Assembly (NCBI GenBank): GCA_031549885.1 | Contig: JAVBPD010000048.1 | Location: 1 to 50,155, forward strand | Length of the DNA stretch: 50,155 nt | Direction of reading: 5' to 3' | DNA from: WQUF01 sp031549885 | GTDB lineage: Bacteria > Bacillota > Clostridia > Clostridiales > Clostridiaceae | Shown: one piece after another, positions 35,315 through 43,430 of the stretch | How the letters are laid out: each line of letters opens with the position of its first letter | Position numbering within the stretch: position 1 is the first letter of the stretch | Notes under the pieces: generated by a model | What the model was told of the DNA's origin: nothing | What the model saw: only the letters and a program-made list of their open reading frames with translations | Databases searched by the model: none | Position numbers and translations under genes: made by a program

Positions 35315-36133
35315 ATGAAGAAAAGTGTTTTTAAAAAATTATTTTTGATTTGTTTAGCTATAATTTTATTAATACGAGCTTATGGGACCTCTTACAGCTG
35401 GTTTAGCACAAAATCATCAAAGGTAAATGCAGTTGATGGTGCAAACTTAAAAACAGATATTTTAGAAGATTTCATTTCTTTAAACAATTGGCTTCCTGAT
35501 AAAAATCATGTTAAATCTATTAAAATAATAAATACTGGAAATTGCGATGCCATTGTGAGAGTTTCTATATCAGAAATATTGTTTAACTTTCAAAAAGATA
35601 ATGCTTCATCGTATGACTCAGGAAATTTAAAAGCTGCAGGTTTAACTGGCGGTGAAACTATAATAGATTTAAACGATCCTTCATCCTATGAAAATGCCTC
35701 TTACGGAAATGTAGTTAAAGCTTCTAAATTTGACAATGGAACATATAGCTATGAATTATATAATATAATTGAAAGTGTATATAAAAGCACAAATACTATG
35801 ATGGGAAAAGATGAAAATAGGGATTTAAATATTTCATCAAAAATACAATTAATTTGGAATGCTTCTTTAGGTGTAGATTGGATATATGAAGATGGGTATT
35901 TTTACTATACTAAAGTGTTAAAGCCAGGGTTTGAAACTACACCTCTTTTAGATGCCATTAGGTTAATAAAGTTGTACAACGATGATAAAGGAATGGTATA
36001 TAAGATGGCAGTAAACCATGATAGCATTACCACATCTAAGGATGGATTAGTAGCATTGTCTGTTGGAGGATGGGCATTAAGTGAAGGCTCCTCTCTTGTA
36101 CTTCCTATATTAAAAAACTTAATGTCTCGATAA
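35315..36133 (+). CDS. Second SipW-dependent exported fibre protein (BsaA-like)
   Basis: A 272-residue exported protein with the SipW-type junction GTSYSWFSTKSSKVNAVDG, then NNWLPDKNHVKSIKIINTGNCDAIVRVSISEILF and VDWIYEDGYFYYTKVLKPGFETTPLL. It is a clear paralogue of the 33-kb gene, about 65 residues shorter. It is the last gene of the locus, 8 bp after its neighbour, with AAGGTG before the ATG and a hairpin following. Confidence 0.8.
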   Translation: MKKSVFKKLFLICLAIILLIRAYGTSYSWFSTKSSKVNAVDGANLKTDILEDFISLNNWLPDKNHVKSIKIINTGNCDAIVRVSISEILFNFQKDNASSYDSGNLKAAGLTGGETIIDLNDPSSYENASYGNVVKASKFDNGTYSYELYNIIESVYKSTNTMMGKDENRDLNISSKIQLIWNASLGVDWIYEDGYFYYTKVLKPGFETTPLLDAIRLIKLYNDDKGMVYKMAVNHDSITTSKDGLVALSVGGWALSEGSSLVLPILKNLMSR

Positions 36134-36150
36134 TCATAAACATAAATATT

Positions 36151-36180
36151 AATCACTATGGAACAAAACCCATAGTGATT
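36151..36180 (+). terminator. Terminator of the sipW locus
   Basis: A perfect 11-bp stem (AATCACTATGG / CCATAGTGATT) with an 8-nt loop, 17 bp past the last stop. The U-tract after it is short. Confidence 0.65.
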
Positions 36181-36303
36181 TAAATTGCGAATAATATTAA
36201 TATTTTGTTAATTTTCCTTATTCATAACGCAGTATTCAATACCATATTTTAGGTTAATATACTTAAGGCAAAATTGTACTTAAATACTCTCAAAAACTTG
36301 CTT

Positions 36304-36332
36304 TTAACATGAAAGTCTTTATTATTTATGCT
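36304..36332 (+). promoter_or_regulatory. Possible promoter of the DUF5714-like gene
   Basis: TTAACA, 17-bp spacer, TATGCT, 42 bp before the ATG. Moderate match in A/T-rich DNA. Confidence 0.35.
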
Positions 36333-36374
36333 AAAATAATAAATAGTATTTTATAAAAGAAAGGTTAAAAGATT

Positions 36375-37067
36375 ATGAATACAGGTTGTATTTTATGTAG
36401 TAAACCTATTGTTTACGCTGAAGAAATGGCTTATAAAAAATGCGAAAATTGCGGAAAGGATTTTAAAACAAATTCTTATTGTGAAGCTGGGCATTATGTA
36501 TGTGATGATTGCCATAGTTTCCCTTCTTATGCAATTATAAAAGCATATTGTCTTTTATCTGTTAATAAAAATCCCATAAATATGGCTATGGATCTAATGA
36601 AAAGGCCAGAAATTCACATGCATGGACCAGAGCATCATTTCCTTATACCATCAGTTATGCTAACTGCACTTAAAAACTCAGGATATAATTTAAACATTAA
36701 GAAAGCACTTGAGATTGCAAATAACAGAGCAAGAAACGTTTTAGGTGGGTTTTGTGGATTTTATGGTGCTTGTGGAGCTGCCATTGGCACAGGTATTTTT
36801 ATGAGCATTGCAAAAGAATCTACACCTTATTCAAAAGGTAGCGATTGGGGAGATGCTCAAATTATGACAGCTTCAAGCTTAAATAACATTGCAAAATTAG
36901 GAGGGCCTCGTTGTTGTAAGCGATCTGTTTTTACTGCAATAATAACTGCTACAGAATTTTCAAACAAAAATTTAGGAACCAATATACCTATGCCTTCTAA
37001 ACCTATTTGTATTTTTTCTAAAAACAATAAAGAATGTAAACATGAGGAATGTGTATACTTCAATTAA
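36375..37067 (+). CDS. Cys-rich DUF5714-like protein
   Basis: A 230-residue soluble protein with paired cysteines: CILC, CENC, CDDC near the N-terminus, GGFCGFYGACGAAIGTG in the middle, GGPRCCKRSV, and CKHEEC at the end, plus the conserved-looking HMHGPEHHFLIPSVMLTAL. The pattern fits the DUF5714 family, which often accompanies or is fused to methyltransferases and probably binds metal or a cluster. It is convergent with a folate-type methyltransferase gene 34 bp away. Function unknown. Confidence 0.75.
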   Translation: MNTGCILCSKPIVYAEEMAYKKCENCGKDFKTNSYCEAGHYVCDDCHSFPSYAIIKAYCLLSVNKNPINMAMDLMKRPEIHMHGPEHHFLIPSVMLTALKNSGYNLNIKKALEIANNRARNVLGGFCGFYGACGAAIGTGIFMSIAKESTPYSKGSDWGDAQIMTASSLNNIAKLGGPRCCKRSVFTAIITATEFSNKNLGTNIPMPSKPICIFSKNNKECKHEECVYFN

Positions 37068-37100
37068 AGGTGTTTATAACGTGGATAATATAGCACAAAT

Positions 37101-38543
37101 TTAGATTATAATTGCTCTTGTTTTATAATGAGGTATATCTTCAACATCTCTTTTTTCATTTCTTATCATATCAGAATTATAAGGATATTTTGCAACCTTT
37201 GCACGAATTTCCTTTTGAGGTGTTCCTGGTGTACCCCAAATTATAACAACTTCAGTCCCTTCTGTGGCAAATTCACCTTTAATAAAAGCAAGGGAAATCA
37301 TACTATTGTATGGATAAGATATAATTCTCCCTGATGTTATACCAATTTCCTTACCATTAAACAGCACTTTATCTGCACGGTACTCAGTATACCCATTAAA
37401 TGAGTTCTCAGGTAGAGGCATATCAGATTGTTTTGAGATGTCATCACAGGGTATTTCACCTGGTCTAAACATTGTAGCAAATACTGATCCAACATCATCT
37501 GCATTCCACTCTAGAGTTGTTACAACCCTTTGTGGATCACTAGCAATTTTCTCAAGTGCTTCACGCCCTATAAATTCATGATTAAATTTTACAAGATATC
37601 CCCACCCCACATCATAAGGAGTGACAAATCGCACTTGAAGATCATCACCAACACTACCTACAAGCCTTCGATTGATGTTTAGAGCGGACAGCATGGGGTT
37701 TTCATACATGTATTTTGATAATTCTTCACCAGATTCAAACCATGGCAAAGGATAATGCAAATGTATGTTGGGGAATCCAGCTTCTGTGTGATTGAATTCA
37801 TTGTAAGCATGCATACCTAGTTTACATGCACCAAATTTTTGTCCACTTGTCCATACTTTGCGATAAACATAGTCATATTCCTCCATAGGTCCATGGATTT
37901 CATAGGCTAAATTGCCAGACATACCAAGTCGAATTATTTCAACCTCTCTTCCATTCATCCATTCCTTGCGATGTTTTGCAAATTTAATATCATGTAAATC
38001 TTTTTCAAACGCATCTTCTAAAATTTCAAGAGACTTTTCCCCAGAAATTTGTATAAAGTATTCACGACCAGTCATATCTTCTCCAGTAACATTCATATTT
38101 GAAGTTTTCAAAAAGTATTCAATAGGCGGGTTCAGCCAATAAGTACGATACCTATCTTCACCAATGCGAATGACAACTCCATCAGTTAAAATCTGACCCT
38201 TATCATTACAAATAATTGCATGGCGCAGCCCGTTCATATCTAGATTTGTAAAATCATTAACACAAATTGAATGAAGGAATTTCAATGAATCTGGGCCAAT
38301 TACATCATAAATTGGTGAAATCATTAATGTTGTACCAATCCAAGAACTATGACGATATGCTTGTATCTCACTTTTTACTCCACCATATTCATAAGGAATG
38401 CTCATTCCAGGAGCCATCTGAAACAACAATGATGCGCTTTCTATTGCTGGATTTATCATTCCTCCACTTTGTCCAAGACCTAAAACGCTATCTTTATCCA
38501 TGCCTGTAATGCTAAAATCAGCTTTATTTTCACTTGCACACAT
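37101..38543 (-). CDS. GcvT/LigM-like tetrahydrofolate-dependent methyltransferase
   Basis: A 480-residue aminomethyltransferase-fold protein. The central GcvT-type folate-binding domain is seen in VIGPDSLKFLHSICVNDFTNL, HAIICNDKGQILTDGVVIRI, LGMSGNLAYEIHGP and GMHAYNEFNHTEAGFPNIHLHYP. The C-terminal barrel ends in VVIIWGTPGTPQKEIRAKV. It is longer than GcvT (about 365) and close in length to LigM-type O-demethylases and DmdA. The likely role is to move a methyl group from a methoxy-aromatic or methylated compound to folate. Divergent PucR-type and nearby SDR/TetR genes suggest a catabolic setting. Substrate unknown. Confidence 0.8.
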   Translation of the reverse strand: MCASENKADFSITGMDKDSVLGLGQSGGMINPAIESASLLFQMAPGMSIPYEYGGVKSEIQAYRHSSWIGTTLMISPIYDVIGPDSLKFLHSICVNDFTNLDMNGLRHAIICNDKGQILTDGVVIRIGEDRYRTYWLNPPIEYFLKTSNMNVTGEDMTGREYFIQISGEKSLEILEDAFEKDLHDIKFAKHRKEWMNGREVEIIRLGMSGNLAYEIHGPMEEYDYVYRKVWTSGQKFGACKLGMHAYNEFNHTEAGFPNIHLHYPLPWFESGEELSKYMYENPMLSALNINRRLVGSVGDDLQVRFVTPYDVGWGYLVKFNHEFIGREALEKIASDPQRVVTTLEWNADDVGSVFATMFRPGEIPCDDISKQSDMPLPENSFNGYTEYRADKVLFNGKEIGITSGRIISYPYNSMISLAFIKGEFATEGTEVVIIWGTPGTPQKEIRAKVAKYPYNSDMIRNEKRDVEDIPHYKTRAIII

Positions 38544-38614
38544 TTGATTCCTACCTCCAAAAATTAATTATAATTCTTAATAATTTAATTGTATCATTAG
38601 AATTAAACCTTGTA

Positions 38615-38659
38615 TTTGTATAAAAATGTAGTAAATTTATTATAAATTCGTATAAAATG
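38615..38659. promoter_or_regulatory. Repeated GTATAAAA elements in the divergent region
   Basis: TTTGTATAAAAATG and TTCGTATAAAATG lie 32 bp apart, about three helical turns, between the methyltransferase and PucR-type genes. They could be sites for the PucR-type protein; the composition makes chance repeats plausible. Confidence 0.3.
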
Positions 38660-38782
38660 AACAAAAAATTTATTCATAATAGCATTTATATTTATATACC
38701 AAATCACTTGTAATTTCTTTCTTTGGCTATATAATTAAAATAAATATAGATTCATCACACTTATGCGAAAGGATGTTCTGGC

Positions 38783-40312
38783 ATGGCAACTGTTGATCTT
38801 GCAGTTTTGATTGATGAAATAAGTATTCTATATGATGTTTGTCATTCAAATTTACCCGAAACATATGAAATCTCAGACATAAGAATTTTTCAATCTATGG
38901 ATACTAACCTGTGTGAAAAATATCTTTACATTTCTGATGATTTTTCAAAGCTGTCAAAAGGTCAAAAAACTTCAATTATATTCTTAGTTGTTTCAAAGAC
39001 TGTTGATATTCCAAGCAATTTTCCTCTCTCTGTTATTTCTATTAAAACCGATAATTCTCTTGAAAATGTAATGACAGTTATTCAGGAAATTTTAGAATCT
39101 TACCGTGAATGGAAAGAAAAATGTTTACAATCCATTGCAGGTGGTGAAACATTAAATTATACTCTAGAAATTGCAGCAGAAAAACTGCAAAACCCCATTG
39201 CACTATTTGATTCTTCACTTACACTTATACATTGGACTGGAACTTTTGAAACGGATATTTCTGGAACCATTTGGGAAATGGTATTGAAACTTGGATATTC
39301 ACCTTTAGAGATATATTCGCAAAGAGAGCAAAAAAAAATATCTGAAATATTTAAATCTGGATCTATGTTTTTAACTTATGTAGCTGATTATGATGAAAAG
39401 CATACACATGTGGTTGCCCCAATATATATTAATGATATTATGTTTGGAATGCTTGCACTTATTGATTTAAACAATCCAATTTCTTCTGGTCAAAAATGCA
39501 TCATTAAATATATACAAAAAACAATAGAAGCAGCTCTTAAACTTGGAGGAAAGTATTTTAATATAAGCGAAAACTCTACATATTTTTTAGACCGTCTCAT
39601 AAGAGGCTTTGGAGTAGAAAAACGAATAATACAATATTATCTTAATAATTATAAGTGGAATATATGTGATCCTTATTATGTTTTAAACTTTCACTCATCA
39701 GAGCAAGAAGATCCTTTGATCTTACAGTATCATAGCAGGCGAATTAGGGATAAACTACCTAAAGCAATTATTTTTCAATTTGAAGGTTCAATTATTGCAA
39801 TTAATAGAGAAATAGATAGTCCATTAAATAAAGATTTTTTTGCTATGCTTAAAAGTATGGCAAGCAAAATGAGTTTAAAATGTGGCATTAGTTCAATTTT
39901 TTATAACTTTGAAAACCTAAAATATTACTATATTCAAAGCAAAATTGCACTTACCTTTGTTAATGATAACCAAAATTTAGTGATTCATTTTCATGAATAT
40001 TACATATCTCATATTATAGATACTTTAGAAAAAGCAACTAGCTTAAAAAGCCTATGCCATCCTAGGATTTTACAACTTTGGGAAGAAAATGACGAACAGA
40101 GTGACATTCTTATTAACAATTTAAAGACATATTTAATATATGGTAAAAACATCACTGACACAGCAATGGCTTTGCATATACATAGAAATACTCTTATTTA
40201 TAGACTTAACAAACTACAGTCATTATTTGGAATTGATTTTAAAGACATTTCACTAAATGAAATAGAATATTTAAAATTCTCTTGCATGTTAGTTGATCAT
40301 TTAAAACAATAA
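38783..40312 (+). CDS. PucR/CdaR-type transcriptional regulator
   Basis: A 509-residue regulator. The C-terminal HTH_30 domain is clear: TYLIYGKNITDTAMALHIHRNTLIYRLNKLQSLFGID. The middle resembles the GGDEF-like/PucR sensing region (FSKDLIRGF-like LDRLIRGFGVEKR, then ALTFVNDN). The N-terminal third (IDEISILYDVCHSNLPETYE...) is specific to a clostridial subgroup. It is divergent from the GcvT/LigM-like gene, so it probably controls that gene in response to its substrate. GAAAGGATG precedes the ATG. Confidence 0.85.
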   Translation: MATVDLAVLIDEISILYDVCHSNLPETYEISDIRIFQSMDTNLCEKYLYISDDFSKLSKGQKTSIIFLVVSKTVDIPSNFPLSVISIKTDNSLENVMTVIQEILESYREWKEKCLQSIAGGETLNYTLEIAAEKLQNPIALFDSSLTLIHWTGTFETDISGTIWEMVLKLGYSPLEIYSQREQKKISEIFKSGSMFLTYVADYDEKHTHVVAPIYINDIMFGMLALIDLNNPISSGQKCIIKYIQKTIEAALKLGGKYFNISENSTYFLDRLIRGFGVEKRIIQYYLNNYKWNICDPYYVLNFHSSEQEDPLILQYHSRRIRDKLPKAIIFQFEGSIIAINREIDSPLNKDFFAMLKSMASKMSLKCGISSIFYNFENLKYYYIQSKIALTFVNDNQNLVIHFHEYYISHIIDTLEKATSLKSLCHPRILQLWEENDEQSDILINNLKTYLIYGKNITDTAMALHIHRNTLIYRLNKLQSLFGIDFKDISLNEIEYLKFSCMLVDHLKQ

Positions 40313-40317
40313 AACAT

Positions 40318-40365
40318 TATTAAATACATTCAACAGCATGTTAATACTTTTGAATGTATTTAATA
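40318..40365. terminator. Bidirectional terminator between convergent genes
   Basis: A perfect 16-bp stem whose core is AAATACATTCAA / TTGAATGTATTT with a 16-nt loop fills the gap between the PucR-type and ArsC-like genes. A/T-rich arms give U-runs both ways. Confidence 0.7.
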
Positions 40366-40369
40366 TATG

Positions 40370-40711
40370 TTACTCCCAAGTTTCCCAAACCTCAGGATGA
40401 TATCCTACTGTGGCTTTTTTTCCATTGCGCACTATTGGCGTTTTTAATAAACTTGGGTTATTAAGAATCTTTTCTTGAATTACTTCCTCAGATCTAAGAT
40501 ATTCTATATTCTCACCTTCATAAGCTTTAGACTTTTCATCAATTAAAACCTTTATGCCACCAACAAAAGATTTCACACTTTGAAATTCACCCCTACTTAT
40601 ACCATATTTTATGATATCGATAGATTGAAATTTAATTTTTCTCTCTTTAAAATATCGCTCAGCTTTTTTTGTATCAAAACATTTAGATTTTCCAAATATC
40701 TGAATATTCAT
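40370..40711 (-). CDS. ArsC/Spx-family thioredoxin-fold protein
   Basis: About 113 residues. The start MNIQIFGKSKCFDTKKAERYFKER has a single redox-type Cys10. The family ending NNPSLLKTPIVRNGKKATVGYHPEVW matches the ArsC/Spx/YffB fold. The chosen ATG has AAGGAG 9 nt upstream; a longer frame would run into the SDR gene. It sits 16 bp after the SDR gene and is probably co-transcribed with it. Arsenate reduction is not indicated; redox or regulatory roles are equally possible. Confidence 0.82.
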   Translation of the reverse strand: MNIQIFGKSKCFDTKKAERYFKERKIKFQSIDIIKYGISRGEFQSVKSFVGGIKVLIDEKSKAYEGENIEYLRSEEVIQEKILNNPSLLKTPIVRNGKKATVGYHPEVWETWE

Positions 40712-40727
40712 ATAGACATTCTCCTTT

Positions 40728-41492
40728 TTAAATTCCCCAAAGTGTAAAGCCTCCATCTACAGGCATAGACACGCCTGTGACAAAAGAGGCTGCATCAGAG
40801 CACAAATAGCAAATCGCATGTGCAATTTCTTCTACTGTTGCAAGGCGTTTCATAGGTTCTCGTGATGCAAGCTGGTTCTGGATCTCAGGATATGAGTCAA
40901 TTAACTTTTCTAGCATAGGTGTTCTTACAAAACCAGGACATACTGCATTAATTCTTATTCCCTTCGAAGCATACTCTAGGGCAGCTGATTTTGTCAGACC
41001 AATAACTCCATGCTTACTTGCAGTATAAGCTATAGTTCCAGCACCAGCAACTAGACCAGCTGCAGATGAAACATTCACAATACAACCTTCCTTTTGCTTT
41101 TCAATTTCAAGCAATTCATACTTCATGGAAAGCCACACAGATTTTAGGTCTACATCAATAATTTTATCCCACATTTCTTCTGTATGGCCTGTAGTTCCAG
41201 CATGCACCCCTTCTATACCTGCGCTATTAACAGCAATATGCAGACCGCCAAATAATAAAACTGCTTTTTCCACCATCTTTTTAACTTCTATTGAAACAGT
41301 AACATCACATGGAATTGCCACTGCCTCACCACCTTCTTCACAAATAAATTCTGCAACCTCTTTGCACTTTTGTTCCTGAATATCAGCAATTATAACTTTT
41401 GCTCCATGTTTTGCAAGTAGTTCTGCAGTGGCTCTGCCTATACCTGATGCTGCACCTGTGACAATTGCCACTTTATTTTTAAAATTAAACAC
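40728..41492 (-). CDS. SDR-family oxidoreductase
   Basis: A 254-residue classical short-chain dehydrogenase. NAD(P) motif TGAASGIG, Asp in IIADIQE favouring NAD, NSAG, catalytic Ser in VNVSSAAG, Tyr-Lys in YTASKHG, and the C-terminal VTGVSMPVDGGFTL. The start is GTG with GGAGGG 6-7 nt before it. A TetR operator lies just upstream, so expression is probably induced by a ligand of the adjacent TetR. Similar enzymes act on hydroxy or keto compounds, including bile acids and 3-oxoacyl-ACP; the substrate is not determined. Confidence 0.9.
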   Translation of the reverse strand: MFNFKNKVAIVTGAASGIGRATAELLAKHGAKVIIADIQEQKCKEVAEFICEEGGEAVAIPCDVTVSIEVKKMVEKAVLLFGGLHIAVNSAGIEGVHAGTTGHTEEMWDKIIDVDLKSVWLSMKYELLEIEKQKEGCIVNVSSAAGLVAGAGTIAYTASKHGVIGLTKSAALEYASKGIRINAVCPGFVRTPMLEKLIDSYPEIQNQLASREPMKRLATVEEIAHAICYLCSDAASFVTGVSMPVDGGFTLWGI

Positions 41493-41510
41493 ATTAATCC
41501 CTCCAATATT

Positions 41511-41531
41511 TAATCAAACGATTGTTTAGTT
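41511..41531. promoter_or_regulatory. TetR operator before the SDR gene
   Basis: TAATCAAAC-GATT-GTTTAGTTA is a near copy of the operator upstream of the tetR-type gene, with two mismatches in the left arm. It lies directly before the ribosome-binding site region of the SDR gene. Confidence 0.7.
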
Positions 41532-41579
41532 AAATTTTATTTAAAATAGGCATTGCATTAAATATCACAATGCCTATAT

Positions 41580-42212
41580 TTATTGAATAGACCATAATTC
41601 AGATGTAAAGATAGCAATCTTTTCAGCTTGAATTAAATATTGGTCTAGGTTAAATTCTGCTGAATACATAATTTGATGTAGTGCAATCATTCCAATATGA
41701 CACAAAAACTGTGAAACTGCCATAGAAAGGTCCATCTTCCTGATTACACCTTTGTCACATAGCTTCTTAAGGTATGAAACAAAACAGTCTGCAAAACTTG
41801 AATCATTAACAGCAAAAACAGATTTGGCGTTTTCAACAATAAGCTTTCTCTCTTGTATCATAATCTGAATAAATTCCTGATCAAATACAAATCTCTCACC
41901 CATTTTCTTTATAATTACCAAAAGCGCATCATACAAAAGAGTGTTTTCTGTAAAAGAATTAAATATGCTAATCATATCTTTTCCACGTTCTTCTTGAGAT
42001 AAATTGATAACTTCATTAAAGATCTCTAATTTACCACCTGGAAAATAATGATATGTAAGCGCATCAGACATTCCAACAGCACGGTTAATAGAGCGCATAG
42101 ATGTGGCGTGGTAGCCGTTTTTTGCAAAAAGAAAACGGGCTGTTTTTAACATTTTTTTTCGCATTTCAAGCGCTTGCACATTGCGAGATGTTGATTTCTT
42201 ATCTAACTGCAT
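41580..42212 (-). CDS. TetR-family transcriptional repressor
   Basis: A 210-residue repressor. The N-terminal HTH is MLKTARFLFAKNGYHATSMRSINRAVGMSDALTYHYFPGGK, followed by an all-helical ligand domain without a recognisable ligand motif. The same palindrome occurs upstream of this gene and of the SDR gene, supporting autorepression plus control of the SDR/ArsC-like pair. GAGGTG precedes the ATG. Confidence 0.9.
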   Translation of the reverse strand: MQLDKKSTSRNVQALEMRKKMLKTARFLFAKNGYHATSMRSINRAVGMSDALTYHYFPGGKLEIFNEVINLSQEERGKDMISIFNSFTENTLLYDALLVIIKKMGERFVFDQEFIQIMIQERKLIVENAKSVFAVNDSSFADCFVSYLKKLCDKGVIRKMDLSMAVSQFLCHIGMIALHQIMYSAEFNLDQYLIQAEKIAIFTSELWSIQ

Positions 42213-42229
42213 TAAACATTCACCTCATA

Positions 42230-42253
42230 TTAACTAAACGATTGTTTAGTTAA
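42230..42253. promoter_or_regulatory. TetR operator upstream of the repressor gene
   Basis: A perfect inverted repeat with 10-bp arms (TTAACTAAAC and GTTTAGTTAA) and a 4-bp GATT spacer, 17 bp upstream of the repressor start codon. Confidence 0.8.
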
Positions 42254-42301
42254 ACTATACTTGAAAAAAATCAATTTGTCAATTTTTTTCTGGAATTAGT
42301 T

Positions 42302-42451
42302 ATGGATTTGATTATGAGCAAGAAGGATGCAGAAAAAAGAGCAAAAAAAGAATGGGAGAATTTTTATACAAGCCCATTATTACTTTATTTACCATATATT
42401 TTAATAATAATTTTAATAGAAATCCCTAAACTTATAGAGCTTGCCAAATAA
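42302..42451 (+). CDS. Small single-helix membrane protein (49 residues)
   Basis: The frame starts MDLIMSKKDAEKRAKKEW, a basic helix, and continues to one hydrophobic segment (about residues 26-40). No strong ribosome site is visible, and an internal ATG at the fifth codon is an alternative start. It resembles small anchored peptides in form, but no family is recognised. Confidence 0.4.
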   Translation: MDLIMSKKDAEKRAKKEWENFYTSPLLLYLPYILIIILIEIPKLIELAK

Positions 42452-42476
42452 CTTATATAGCTTACTTGGCAAGCTC
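42437..42476 (+). other. Inverted repeat at the end of the small gene
   Basis: GAGCTTGCCAA and TTGGCAAGCTC form a perfect 11-bp stem with an 18-nt loop that includes the stop codon of the small gene. There is no U-tract, so it is a weak terminator candidate or an RNA structure. Confidence 0.45.
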
Positions 42477-42575
42477 GTCATTAATAAATATTATCACTCA
42501 TTTATAATAAAGTATTTTAATTTATCTTCTAAAGTTTTTAAGAATTAATTTATAGAAAAGTTGCTTATACTATTT

Positions 42576-42717
42576 TTATAAAAATTGTTCTGCTATCCAT
42601 GTTGCATTTTCAGAAATGGTTCTTGTTCCATTACAAAGTGTAGTTTTCCATGAACCAGCGTCACTATAAACAATAATTCCTCTAGATATATTTTCACCTC
42701 GCTTAATACTTTTAATC
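42576..42717 (-). pseudogene. C-terminal fragment of an unrecognised protein
   Basis: A start-less frame reads GIIVYSDAGSWKTTLCNG and ends GTRTISENATWIAEQFL. The composition looks like genuine coding sequence, but it is cut off by stops upstream and joined to the toxin remnant. I cannot name the family. Confidence 0.4.
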
Positions 42718-42915
42718 TTGTTTCATCATTTTGATAGATAATCCAATGACCAATCTGGTTCAAAATAGCATTCTCTATGATTTCTACAGTTACCAGTTAA
42801 TGCATAGCCGTCATTCTTTGAGAGTAAAGAATTTTCACAGATAATATCAAACATAATAGCTTTAATTTTAATTAAATCCTTGCTGAATTGAATTGAATTG
42901 TAAATGTTTGTTTTC
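42700..42915 (-). pseudogene. Broken YafQ/RelE-type toxin gene
   Basis: Directly downstream of the antitoxin, frames read NSIQFSKDLIKIKAIMFDII and then YALTGNCRNHRECYFEPDW, the hallmark of YafQ mRNA-interferase toxins (LTGN...HRECHIEPDW). After that Trp the frame hits a stop, and the expected continuation (IIYQNDETRLKVL) is in another frame. No ATG is present; a CAATT triplet repeat sits where the start should be. The C-terminal His/Phe residues are lost. The toxin is therefore very probably dead. Confidence 0.75.
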
Positions 42916-42918
42916 TTA

Positions 42919-43185
42919 TCAAAGTCCTAACTCATTGAAAATTTCATCAGCAGTGTTAGATTTATGCAAGTTAACATCACTTTCAACTTCATACATAACT
43001 TTTAAAGTTGTTTCGTTAGCAATTGGTAATTTAACTTCAAATGGCAGTCCTCTATTTAATATGACTTGATTTAAAAAGATATTAATAGCGTCTGCTAGTG
43101 TTACACCTAAGCAGTTTAAAATATTCTCTGCTTCATCCTTTATTGCTGGATCAATCCTCATATGAATCGTATCTGTTTTTCCCAT
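42919..43185 (-). CDS. DinJ/RelB-family antitoxin
   Basis: An 88-residue antitoxin with an N-terminal ribbon-helix-helix (TIHMRIDPAIKDEAENILNCLGVTLADAINIFLNQVILNRGLPFEV), typical of DinJ. The C-terminal part normally wraps the toxin. The ATG at 43185 follows AGAGAGGTG at 6 nt; an upstream GTG overlaps that site. Its partner toxin is broken, so it is an orphan that may still autoregulate or neutralise related toxins. Confidence 0.88.
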   Translation of the reverse strand: MGKTDTIHMRIDPAIKDEAENILNCLGVTLADAINIFLNQVILNRGLPFEVKLPIANETTLKVMYEVESDVNLHKSNTADEIFNELGL

Positions 43186-43219
43186 AAAAAACACCTCTCT
43201 TTCAATTCATGATATATAT

Positions 43220-43248
43220 ATTGTAGTACATTTGATTAACGTTTACAA
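43220..43248 (-). promoter_or_regulatory. Promoter of the antitoxin gene
   Basis: TTGTAA, 17-bp spacer, TACAAT, 35 bp upstream of the ATG. Confidence 0.6.
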
Positions 43249-43354
43249 CTAAAGTGCTAAAATAGAGTGTAATATTTTTTTAATGATAAATATATATAAA
43301 AAATAAACTAAAATTTAAGAATATTAGCTTCATTTTGTATGCTTCTTATTGGTC

Positions 43355-43383
43355 TTGAATAGTAGCTATAGATGCTCTATAAT
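43355..43383 (+). promoter_or_regulatory. Promoter of the VanZ-like gene
   Basis: TTGAAT, 17-bp spacer, TATAAT, 47 bp upstream of the ATG. Confidence 0.65.
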
Positions 43384-43430
43384 TAAGTGATTAATCGAGT
43401 TTTGAGAGATATTTATAAAATGGAGGGATT

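Noticed and set aside
38544..38782. Consensus promoters for the divergent methyltransferase and PucR-type genes
   Set aside because: Several partial TTTACT/TATAAT-like matches occur but none has both boxes at good spacing, so only the repeats are listed.
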